A DNA stretch of 64,000 nucleotides. It comes from Rhodobiaceae bacterium (GTDB lineage: Bacteria > Pseudomonadota > Alphaproteobacteria > Rhizobiales > Tepidamorphaceae). Where the stretch lies: positions 310,001 through 374,000 of the forward strand of contig JACKJP010000003.1 in assembly GCA_020637895.1 (NCBI GenBank), read 5' to 3'. A model generated the notes under the pieces. The model was given only the letters and a program-made list of their open reading frames with translations, made no database searches and had not been told where the DNA came from. Below are positions 49,476 through 56,944 of the stretch, piece after piece (the stretch's first letter is position 1; each line of letters begins with the position of its first letter). The position numbers were made by a program, and so were the translations under genes.

Positions 49476-50612
49476 ATGCTGTTGCAGCGTTTCCTGACGC
49501 GCCTGGAGGAAGGCCGTCCCACCGAGCGGGCTGAGATCGCAGCAGCGCTGGCGCGCGTGTTTCTCGATTCTCCTCTCGATGAAATCAACCGGTCGGAAGC
49601 TTTAGCCGTTCTGACCGTGATCACGGACGATCCGGCGCCCGTCGTGCGTCGGGCGCTTGCCAATGTGTTCGCGGGGGAACCGGACGCGCCCAGGCAGATC
49701 GTACGCGTTCTCGCCGCCGATCTTGGCGGGGTCGCCGAACCGCTGCTGCTTGCGTCTCCTGTCCTTCGGGACGAAGACCTGATCGATATTGTCGGGGATT
49801 GCGGCAGCGCCCATCACCGGGCCGTGGCGCGTAGGCAGCCCGTCAGCGCCGGGCTGGCGGCAGCGATTGTCGAACTTGCCGACGCGGATGCCTGTCTGGC
49901 GCTGGTGGAAAATCCGCATGCGCGACTGACCCGCGGGACAATGGCGAGACTGATCCACAGGCATGGGGGCAACGGAGAGCTGCGCGAAGCCTTGCTGGGA
50001 CGCGGCGATCTGCCGATGGAGATGCGTCACGATCTTGTCGAGGGCATGGTGGGTGCCCTGTCGGAGTTCCTCGTCAGCCGGTCCTGGCTTTCTCCCCACA
50101 GGGCAAAGCGCACGCTCGATGAGGCGTTCGCGGAGGGGATGATCCGGATGGGCGGGGCCGAAGGCACCAAAGGTCTCAAGGCTGCGGCAGAGCGTCTTGC
50201 CCGGCGCGGAAATCTGGACGAGAAGCTTCTCCTGAGGGCGATCTGTCTCGGCGAAGATGATTTTGCGATCGCCGGTTTTGCTGTTCTGTCCGGATTGCCC
50301 GAACGACGCGCCGCTGCGCTCTATCAGGATGCCGGCAATGGCTTTGCGGCGTTATGCAGAAAATCCCGGATAGAGCGGCCGGAGGCGGCCGTATTGCGGG
50401 CCGCGAGGCTCGCCAATCTCATGCTTGGTGATGAAGGCCGAGACCTCAGCGTCTCCGCACGTCGGCTGATTGTCGTTGAGCGCGTGCTGACGGCGATTGC
50501 CGCAGAAGGCGACCGCTGCGCGCCACTGAGTGCCCTGATGGTCAGGCTGGGCTCCGAACTTGCTCGCAACGAGGCGCGCGAGCTGACGGGTGGCTATTTC
50601 CGCGCGGCCTGA
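49476..50612 (+). CDS. DUF2336 family protein
   Basis: A 378-residue protein, start ATG 49476 with GAAGGG 8 bases before; the longer open frame upstream is not coding. It reads as a chain of paired helices, typical of DUF2336 (LLQRFLTRLEEGRPTERAEIA, VLTVITDDPAPVVRRALANV, SPVLRDEDLIDIVGDCGSAHHRAVARR and so on; quoted in parts). Such proteins in alphaproteobacteria are helical repeat proteins of unknown role, often near flagellar or signalling genes. It directly follows the transglycosylase gene by 19 bases and converges with the Hpt gene after 5 bases. Confidence 0.85.
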   Translation: MLLQRFLTRLEEGRPTERAEIAAALARVFLDSPLDEINRSEALAVLTVITDDPAPVVRRALANVFAGEPDAPRQIVRVLAADLGGVAEPLLLASPVLRDEDLIDIVGDCGSAHHRAVARRQPVSAGLAAAIVELADADACLALVENPHARLTRGTMARLIHRHGGNGELREALLGRGDLPMEMRHDLVEGMVGALSEFLVSRSWLSPHRAKRTLDEAFAEGMIRMGGAEGTKGLKAAAERLARRGNLDEKLLLRAICLGEDDFAIAGFAVLSGLPERRAAALYQDAGNGFAALCRKSRIERPEAAVLRAARLANLMLGDEGRDLSVSARRLIVVERVLTAIAAEGDRCAPLSALMVRLGSELARNEARELTGGYFRAA

Positions 50613-50617
50613 ACTGT

Positions 50618-51181
50618 TCAGGAGGCCTGGCTGAGCTCGGCATCGTCAGGCATGACATGCCTTTCAGCCAGCGCTGCAAGGAACTCGTCGCCAATGCGAC
50701 GCAACTGCGCCACGAGTTCATCGGCAGTATCGTTGCCTGCGACCGGCTCTTCGCGAACAATTGCCCGTATCGCATCGACATGATGGCCAATCAGGGCAAC
50801 CGGCAGTTCCTCGTTATTTTCCCTGGATGCCTCGACGATCCCGCAAATCGAAGCGGCCACGTCGCCGGCCAGCGGAACGCCGAACGTGGCGGCTTCGCCG
50901 CGAAGATCATGCGCAGATCGATAGAAGGCATCGATGGCTTCTTCATCGGGAAGGTTCCCTGCAAGCAAAGACTGATAGCAGCCGGCGAGCTTGGCGGTTT
51001 CTTCCTTCATCCAGCCGGCGAACTCGCCGCTCAGATCTTCCAACGCCTTTTCCGCCCGGGCCAGCAGATCCGGGTCGAAAGCAGGTGCGTTTCGGTCGCC
51101 GATCGCATGCGACAATTCCTTTGTCGGGATGACTTCATAGCCATCTTTCTCGATCGTCGGCTTTGGGGTCTTGTTGTTCAT
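50618..51181 (-). CDS. Hpt domain phosphotransfer protein
   Basis: A 187-residue protein starting at MNNKTPKP (51181). After 55 residues of variable sequence comes a helical bundle in which FYRSAHDLRGEAATFG contains the phosphorylatable histidine H91 of Hpt domains. It has no kinase or receiver part. It lies 13 bases after the response-regulator gene on the same strand, so the two probably work together in a phosphorelay. No sensor kinase is seen nearby. The overall pairing is common in rhizobia. Confidence 0.88.
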   Translation of the reverse strand: MNNKTPKPTIEKDGYEVIPTKELSHAIGDRNAPAFDPDLLARAEKALEDLSGEFAGWMKEETAKLAGCYQSLLAGNLPDEEAIDAFYRSAHDLRGEAATFGVPLAGDVAASICGIVEASRENNEELPVALIGHHVDAIRAIVREEPVAGNDTADELVAQLRRIGDEFLAALAERHVMPDDAELSQAS

Positions 51182-51194
51182 CGCAAGCCTCTGG

Positions 51195-51734
51195 CTATCC
51201 TGCCTTCCTGGATTGGGCGGTTTCGTCGACAAGGAATTTCTCGCTGCGATCAGGGTCGCGCCGATCCTCGCCCTTGAAGCCGTTGCCTTCAACGCGCCGC
51301 CGGTCCGGGCCAAAATAGGTTTTGGTCTTCACGAACTGTCGCGGCATCGCGATGACGCTGTAGAGTCTCAGATACAGGGACTTGGCGGAAATCGGTTTCG
51401 CCAAAAACTCGTTTACGCCGATATCGCGCGCCTCGATGACGCGGCGTTTTTCGGAATGTCCTGTCAGCATGATGATCGGGCAGTATGGGTTGGTGCCATT
51501 ATCCTTGCGGATCATCTGCGCAAGTTCGTAACCGTCGAAAATGGGCATGACCCAATCGGTGATGACCACATCCGGACTGAATTGCTGGAACGCCTCAAGC
51601 CCGGCCGCACCATCTTCGGCTTCATAGATTTCCCGGATGCCGAAGCCGGACAACAGCGCACGCACAATCCGTCGCATGTGCATGTTGTCTTCAACGACAA
51701 GCACCGAGATTTTGTCGAACAGAATTTTCGCCAT
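51195..51734 (-). CDS. Single-domain response regulator with C-terminal extension
   Basis: A 179-residue protein. The receiver domain covers residues 9–125: acidic pair E15/D16 in VVEDNMHMRR, phospho-acceptor D60 in VVITDWVMPIFDG, T91 in IIMLTGHS and K113 in FLAKPISAKS. A C-terminal extension (about 135–179) contains YFGPDRRR and a basic/acidic stretch with no DNA-binding domain. It is upstream of the Hpt gene. A function as a relay or chemotaxis-type regulator is likely. The ATG at 51734 is preferred, but a TTG five codons earlier is possible. Confidence 0.9.
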   Translation of the reverse strand: MAKILFDKISVLVVEDNMHMRRIVRALLSGFGIREIYEAEDGAAGLEAFQQFSPDVVITDWVMPIFDGYELAQMIRKDNGTNPYCPIIMLTGHSEKRRVIEARDIGVNEFLAKPISAKSLYLRLYSVIAMPRQFVKTKTYFGPDRRRVEGNGFKGEDRRDPDRSEKFLVDETAQSRKAG

Positions 51735-51849
51735 AGAGTGGCCGCTCAAGAAACCTATTGCAGCCTGGTACTATGCGTGCGGAATTTTAAGAAAAGCCTT
51801 ACGTAACGCCTCTTGGCACAGGCCGTTTGCGGCCGCACAATCCGTCAGG

Positions 51850-52623
51850 TCAGTACCCGAACTGTTCGGCAAGAATGCGCTCATCGAGGTTGTGCCCCTT
51901 GTCGAACAGCATCGGCGCTTCGGCGTGCGTCGACTCGGCGATCATCACCGACCGTACCGATCGGATTTCCGTGTGGTCCGCGACAGCGCTGACAGGCCGC
52001 TTGTCGGCTTCCAGGACGTTGATCGTGACATGGGCACGATTGGGCAGGAGAGCGCCACGCCAGCGGCGCGGCCTGAAGGGGCTGATGGGCGTCAGCGCAA
52101 GCAGGCTCGCATTCAGCGGCAGGATCGGCCCATGGGCGGAAAGATTGTAGGCGGTCGATCCGGCGGGCGTTGAAACGAGGACGCCATCGCAAATGAGTTC
52201 AGCCAGACGTACCTTGTCGTCGACGCGGATTTCCAGCTTTGCCGCCTGGTAGGTCTGACGGAGCATCGATACTTCGTTGATCGCAAGCGCTTCGTGGGTC
52301 TGCCCGTGGACGTCTATGGCGCGCATCTGAAGCGGGCGGATTTTGGTGAGTTCGGCCGCCTTCAGCCGATCGCGGAGATTTTCCTCCGCATATTCGTTCA
52401 TCAGGAACCCGACCGAACCGCGATTCATGCCGTAGATCGGGATGCCGCGATTCATGAAATCATGCAGCGTCTGGAGCATATGGCCGTCGCCCCCGAGCGC
52501 GACAATGATGTCGGCCTCGTCGGGGGGCACATCGCCATACATGGCCCCAAGCGCATCCTTGGCGATCTGCGCTTCGGGCGCTTCGCTTGCGATGAAGGCG
52601 ATCCTGTCGGTCTTGCGGGTCAC
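51850..52623 (-). CDS. nadK: NAD kinase
   Basis: A 257-residue protein. The GTG at 52623 is set as start because the family begins at TRKTDRIAFIASEAPEAQ and has the usual length. Motifs are VALGGDGHMLQTLH (GGDG, residues 44–47), YGMNRGSVGFLMNEY and VSTPAGSTAYNLSAHGPILP. These define the ATP/NAD kinase family that makes NADP. It is on the minus strand with no close partner. The response-regulator gene lies 115 bases downstream and is separately started. Confidence 0.94.
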   Translation of the reverse strand: MTRKTDRIAFIASEAPEAQIAKDALGAMYGDVPPDEADIIVALGGDGHMLQTLHDFMNRGIPIYGMNRGSVGFLMNEYAEENLRDRLKAAELTKIRPLQMRAIDVHGQTHEALAINEVSMLRQTYQAAKLEIRVDDKVRLAELICDGVLVSTPAGSTAYNLSAHGPILPLNASLLALTPISPFRPRRWRGALLPNRAHVTINVLEADKRPVSAVADHTEIRSVRSVMIAESTHAEAPMLFDKGHNLDERILAEQFGY

Positions 52624-52778
52624 GTGATCAACAACTCCGGACGGCGTCAGAACGGCTGCGCCGAGGGCGGCACTATAGCGGCGCGGCAGGGCGGAGCAAT
52701 ATGGAGGAGGTGACGCAACCGGCAGAATGGGAGTAGCGTTACAGGAACACAAACGACAAAACGGGAAAGGAACGCCAA

Positions 52779-52994
52779 ATGGATCACAACCATGTCTACA
52801 AGACCGTCGAACTGGTCGGTTCGTCTCCCGAGAGCATCGACGATGCCATTCGTGTCGCCGTCGCGCGGGCTGGCAAGACCATTCGCAATCTTCGCTGGTT
52901 CGAGGTTCTGCAAACGCGCGGACACGTGGAAAACGGCGAGGTGAAGCACTTCCAGGTCACGATCAAGGCCGGCTTCACGCTTGAAGACGAATAG
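52779..52994 (+). CDS. Dodecin family protein
   Basis: A 71-residue protein with an AAAGGA site before the ATG. The dodecin pattern is VYKTVELVGSSPESIDDAIRVAVARAGKTIRNLRWFEVLQTRGHV (quoted as SPESIDDAIRVAVARAGKTI and LRWFEVLQTRGHV), with the flavin-stacking tryptophan in LRWFEV. Dodecins form hollow 12-mers that store flavin or CoA. It diverges from nadK and precedes cutA by 10 bases. Confidence 0.92.
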   Translation: MDHNHVYKTVELVGSSPESIDDAIRVAVARAGKTIRNLRWFEVLQTRGHVENGEVKHFQVTIKAGFTLEDE

Positions 52995-53004
52995 GGTCGG
53001 GCAC

Positions 53005-53352
53005 GTGGCGGTGAGCAAGGACGTTTCGCCGATCAGCCTCATCTATACCACCGTACCAAGTGAGGACGTTGGACGCTCCATAGCGGAAGCGCTGGTACGC
53101 AGGCGGCTTGCGGCGTGCGCCAACATGATACCGGGCATGCGCGCCCTGTATCTGTGGAAGGGCAAGGTTGAGGAGGAGGGCGAAACCGTTCTGATCCTCA
53201 AGACGCAGACAAGCCGGGTTGCGGAACTGTCCGCCGCTTTGGTGCAGCTCCACCCCTACGAGGTGCCGGCGATCATCGAATTGCCGGCGAAGGCCAATGC
53301 CGCCTTCGCCGACTGGATCGTCGAGGAAACGGGTACCAAGGCCGGCGACTGA
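53005..53352 (+). CDS. cutA: Divalent-cation tolerance protein CutA
   Basis: A CutA-like protein of about 115 residues. GTG 53005 is chosen as start because it follows the dodecin stop and has a GGTCGGG site, though an earlier TTG overlapping dodecin is also open. Motifs are LIYTTVPSEDVGRSIAEALVRRRLAACANMIPGMRALYLWKGKVEEEGE (quoted as LVRRRLAACANMIPG and LYLWKGKVEEEGE), LHPYEVPAIIELPAKAN and AFADWIVEET. This trimeric fold binds metals in some family members. It is often but not always linked to copper tolerance. It converges with the TonB receptor gene. Confidence 0.9.
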   Translation: MAVSKDVSPISLIYTTVPSEDVGRSIAEALVRRRLAACANMIPGMRALYLWKGKVEEEGETVLILKTQTSRVAELSAALVQLHPYEVPAIIELPAKANAAFADWIVEETGTKAGD

Positions 53353-53370
53353 TCGCCGGCCCTGGCCGAA

Positions 53371-55365
53371 TTACGGGGTTTGGCTGCTTGCTCCAAAGCG
53401 CCAGACAACGCCGGCGTAAGCCGTCACGCCCGGTGCCTCATAGGAAAATACCTCCTCATATTTGGCGTCGAAGAGGTTTTCGACACGGGCGTAGACTTCA
53501 ACGTCTGGCCGGACCAGATAGCTGACGGCCGCATCGACCGTGACGAAATCCTTGAGCGCGGCGATGCGGCTATAGGGGAAATTGGGCAGGAACTCGGTGT
53601 CGATCATGCCAGCGCTCCACTTCGCGCCGACGGTGACGCGCGCCCTGTCATCGGCAAAACGTGCCGTTGCGTCGACCCGGCCGGAATGGCGGGGGCGGCG
53701 CACTTCACGCACGAACCCGGTCTGGGTCGATTCCAGATAGGTATAGGCGGCCGTCAGATCGAGCCATGCCAGTGGCTGCCATTTCGCTGAGACTTCGACG
53801 CCCTTGCGCTGTGATTTACCGGCGACGTTTGCCGCTGTGGAAGCCGGAAAACCGAAGACCGTGATGATCTCGTCCTCAAGATCTTGCTGGAAATAGGTCA
53901 CGTCGACCACGAAATCGCCGTCGAGAAAAGTCTTCTCCACGCCGATATCGAATCCTTTCGACGATTCAGGTTTCAAGGCCGGATTTCCGACGAACTGGTT
54001 GGGAAAGAAGCCGAAGAGCTCGTAGAAAGTCGGGTTTGTGACGGCGGTTCCGATGCTCGCATGGAACCTCGCTGCAACCTGCGGCATGTCGTAGGCACCG
54101 GTTGCTCGCCAGGTGGTCGCATCCGCAAAGCCATCGTTGGCGTCATGCCGAAGCGCACCTGTCAGGCTGGCATTGCCAAAGCGAACCAGATACTCGGTCG
54201 CTGCCGATCCGGTATCGCGGACTTTGAGCGTCCGTTGCGACGGGGTGGCGGTTGCCTGTGTCTGGCGGAAAGTTTCGCGCTGGAATTCCAGCAGACCGGT
54301 TATCGTATGCTCGATGGCGCCGCCGCCGGTCTGGAAATTGTAAATCGATTTATAGAGAACGGCCTGGCGGCGCTCCTCGGCCCTGCTGTCCGCGCCCACG
54401 CCGGGCTGGAAGCGCGTGTCGATGGCATTGAAACTGCCCGTCAATTCGTGAATCCAGGCACCGTCCATCGTCGTCAGCCGGGCAGTGGCACGACCTGAGA
54501 GATCCTGCATCTGCGAGAAGTCTGCGCCGTCGATGACAAGGCCGTAGGTCGGGCTTGGCGTCAGGCAGTTGAAGAACGCGTCGAAGGCCAGACAGTCGAA
54601 ATCCTGCGGGTCGGACTCAACCGAGCGGTTTACATATCTCAGGACGCCATCCACCTCGAGCGCGGGTGAAACCTCAAAGCCGCCTTTCGCGATGACGCTG
54701 AAATCCTGGGTTCCGTCTTTTTCGTTGCCGGAGCGGGCGATGTTGTCGCCGTCGGTCGTCAGTCCCGAAACGGAAAGCGAGCCCCATGCGGGGCCCTTTC
54801 CTGCCCGGAAGGTAAAGCCGCCCGCCGCTGAGCCGCGCGTTCCGCCTTCCGCCCGAACGTTGCCTTCATAGCCTTCAAGACCGCGACCCGATTTGGTGAC
54901 GATGGAGATGACGCCGCCCATCGCGTTCGAGCCATAGATGCCCGATTGCGGGCCCCGCAGGATCTCGACACGCTCGACGTCGGCCGCCAGCAGGCCCGAA
55001 AAATCGAAACCGCCTTCACCGGGGCGATTGACTTCAATGCCGTCGACATAGACGAGGACGTGATTTGCCTCCGAACCGCGCATACGGATTTCCGTCAACG
55101 AGCCGCGCGTGCCCGCCTGATTCAGCGAGACGCCGGGTTGGCCGCGCAGGATGTCGACGAGTGTCACGGCCTTGCTGTTTTCAATTTCTTCAGAGCCGAT
55201 GACGGTAACGGCGCTGCCTGCTGCCTTCGATGGCACCGGCACCTGATCGGCGGAAACGATGAGTTCGGGAAGAAGATCGGCCTGTGCGGGCTGGATCAGA
55301 AGTTGAGAAATCGCAATAAAGACGGCGGATAACCCGCCTGAATAGAATCGATTTTGAATCGGCAC
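53371..55365 (-). CDS. btuB: TonB-dependent receptor, BtuB-like (probable cobalamin receptor)
   Basis: A 664-residue outer-membrane receptor starting with GTG at 55365 (AAGGGG upstream on the minus strand). Signal peptide ends near AQA. A TonB-box-like ELIVSA lies early, then the plug domain with AVTVIGSEEIENSKAVTLVDILRGQPGVSLNQAG and YVDGIEVNRPG (quoted in pieces) and VERVEILRGPQSGIYGSNAMGGVI. The rest is a 22-strand barrel ending in YAGVVWRFGASSQTP. Length and plug match BtuB. The cobalamin riboswitch upstream makes vitamin B12 or a corrinoid the likely ligand. No btuCDF genes are in the window. Confidence 0.9.
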   Translation of the reverse strand: MPIQNRFYSGGLSAVFIAISQLLIQPAQADLLPELIVSADQVPVPSKAAGSAVTVIGSEEIENSKAVTLVDILRGQPGVSLNQAGTRGSLTEIRMRGSEANHVLVYVDGIEVNRPGEGGFDFSGLLAADVERVEILRGPQSGIYGSNAMGGVISIVTKSGRGLEGYEGNVRAEGGTRGSAAGGFTFRAGKGPAWGSLSVSGLTTDGDNIARSGNEKDGTQDFSVIAKGGFEVSPALEVDGVLRYVNRSVESDPQDFDCLAFDAFFNCLTPSPTYGLVIDGADFSQMQDLSGRATARLTTMDGAWIHELTGSFNAIDTRFQPGVGADSRAEERRQAVLYKSIYNFQTGGGAIEHTITGLLEFQRETFRQTQATATPSQRTLKVRDTGSAATEYLVRFGNASLTGALRHDANDGFADATTWRATGAYDMPQVAARFHASIGTAVTNPTFYELFGFFPNQFVGNPALKPESSKGFDIGVEKTFLDGDFVVDVTYFQQDLEDEIITVFGFPASTAANVAGKSQRKGVEVSAKWQPLAWLDLTAAYTYLESTQTGFVREVRRPRHSGRVDATARFADDRARVTVGAKWSAGMIDTEFLPNFPYSRIAALKDFVTVDAAVSYLVRPDVEVYARVENLFDAKYEEVFSYEAPGVTAYAGVVWRFGASSQTP

Positions 55366-55529
55366 GATGACGCCCCTTGGTTTTGACCGAGGGAAGTTCC
55401 GCGCGCCCTTCGATTACGGTGAGACCGAAACCTGCAACGACACGGCACCCGACCCCTCCGGTCCGGTTTCGCTCGTCACCGCTACGGCTTTCCGCTCCCT
55501 GCACGCCCCGCGCGAGGAAAGGGTGACAC

Positions 55530-55722
55530 GTCGCAGGCAGGTTTCCTGGCTTGCGGGTCGTCGCGTTCCCTTCCGCCTTCCCGGACCGACTGGGCCCAGT
55601 GGCATCAACGAAGGTAACGCTCGCCGCTTACAGTTGCGGGGGCAGCCGCGGAATTGGTCCTCAAACGAGGGCCGCACCGCGTTCCCTTTTCTCCGGGGCG
55701 AACCCCGGACACCAGCGCGTTC
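55530..55722 (-). promoter_or_regulatory. Cobalamin riboswitch upstream of btuB
   Basis: Reading the minus strand, the element shows the conserved order GGTGTCCGG, AAAAGGGAAC, GCCCCCGCAACTGTAAGCGG, GCCACTGGGCC, GGGAAGGCGGAAG, GACGACCCGCAAGCC and the B12 box AGCCAGGAAACCTGCC (55536–55551). That is the full cobalamin riboswitch signature. It sits about 165 bases upstream of the receptor start codon. It should reduce receptor expression when cobalamin is plentiful. No clear terminator stem with a T run lies between the B12 box and the gene, so translational control is as likely as termination. The rest of the 55366–55813 gap holds nothing else I can identify. Confidence 0.95.
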
Positions 55723-55813
55723 TGTTTTTTATTCGCAGCGCAACAAATGAGTCAAGAATGTGTTAAGCGGAGGTCCGGGGGCAGGCATTGGCAGATGACG
55801 GCAGGGAGCCTTG

Positions 55814-56935
55814 ATGATGCGTGTTCTCGTTTGCGGCGGCGGCATAGCGGGACTGTCGACGGCCATCGCGCTCGGCGGAAATGGTCATGAAGTCCGGGTG
55901 ATCGAGCGTTCCCGACGCTGGCAGACTGGCGGTGCCGGACTGCATCTTCCAGGCAACGCTCATGCGCCGATGACATATCTTGGAATTGCCGAAGACGTCG
56001 CGCGGGCGGGCAAGGCGATTCCGCGCATCGACTATCACAGTCACCGTGGCAATCGGCTGTTTTCGCTCAATCTGGCCAAGAAGGGCTGGCCGCCTTTTCA
56101 GGCGATCCGGCGCGCCGATTTTCATGAAATCCTGCGTCGCCGGGCGTCCGCGATCGAGATCGGCCTCGGCCTTGAGGTCGCCAGTCTCGAGCAGGGCGAT
56201 GACGCTGCGGTGCGATTTTCAGACGGCACGACAGGGCGGTACGACCTGATTGTCGGGGCCGACGGAATCAATTCGCGCATGCGCGCCGCACTGTTCGGCG
56301 AGGCATCGGCACCGCGCGATATGGGGCTGACCTGCTGGCGATGGACAACCGACCACCCCTTCGAGATCGACGCGCCCCAGTTCATGGTCGGTTGCGGTTC
56401 GGCAGCGCTGATCATGCCGTTGGGCGGCAGTCGGTACTATGTCTACACGTCCATCGAAGATCCGGACCGACGCTTTGTCGACGCCGCTCCAGCCGCACTT
56501 GCCGGTATTCTGAATGAATACGACGGGGCCTTCGGTGAGATGCTCACCGGGCTCGGGCCGGAAGACGTCGTTCTCTCCGACAGGTTGGTAGAGGCAAGGC
56601 CTACACGTTGGATAGAGGGCCGGGCCTGCCTTGTCGGTGATGCGGCGCACGGGACATTGCCGACGATTGCCCAAGGGGCGGCGCAGGCGATGGAAGATGC
56701 CGTGGCCCTGGCTGAGGAGCTTGAGCTCGGAAATGATATCCCCGCCGCGCTAAATCGCTGGCAGGGCCGACGCATGCCACGCGCCCGCTGGGTGCAGGAT
56801 CAGTCCGTCAAGCGGATGAAGCTGGCGCGGCTCAAGGCCAAGCCGGCCGTGGCGACCCGCAACATGCTTTTCCGGATGATCGGCCCGATGGTACTGGCCG
56901 GCGGCTGGCGGCCGCTGATCGAGGAACCTTTCTGA
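55814..56935 (+). CDS. FAD-dependent monooxygenase
   Basis: A 373-residue group A flavin monooxygenase. ATG 55814 is preferred over the TTG just before; AGGGAG lies 6–11 bases upstream. FAD motifs are MRVLVCGGGIAGLSTAIALGG, VGADGINSRMRAALFG and CLVGDAAHGTLPTIAQGAAQAMEDAVAL (quoted as VGDAAHGTLPTIAQGAA). It diverges from the btuB riboswitch and ends 9 bases before the convergent formate dehydrogenase stop. It is unrelated in detail to the monooxygenase at 19–20 kb, so a separate substrate is expected. Confidence 0.87.
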   Translation: MMRVLVCGGGIAGLSTAIALGGNGHEVRVIERSRRWQTGGAGLHLPGNAHAPMTYLGIAEDVARAGKAIPRIDYHSHRGNRLFSLNLAKKGWPPFQAIRRADFHEILRRRASAIEIGLGLEVASLEQGDDAAVRFSDGTTGRYDLIVGADGINSRMRAALFGEASAPRDMGLTCWRWTTDHPFEIDAPQFMVGCGSAALIMPLGGSRYYVYTSIEDPDRRFVDAAPAALAGILNEYDGAFGEMLTGLGPEDVVLSDRLVEARPTRWIEGRACLVGDAAHGTLPTIAQGAAQAMEDAVALAEELELGNDIPAALNRWQGRRMPRARWVQDQSVKRMKLARLKAKPAVATRNMLFRMIGPMVLAGGWRPLIEEPF

Positions 56936-56944
56936 GAAAGGTTA

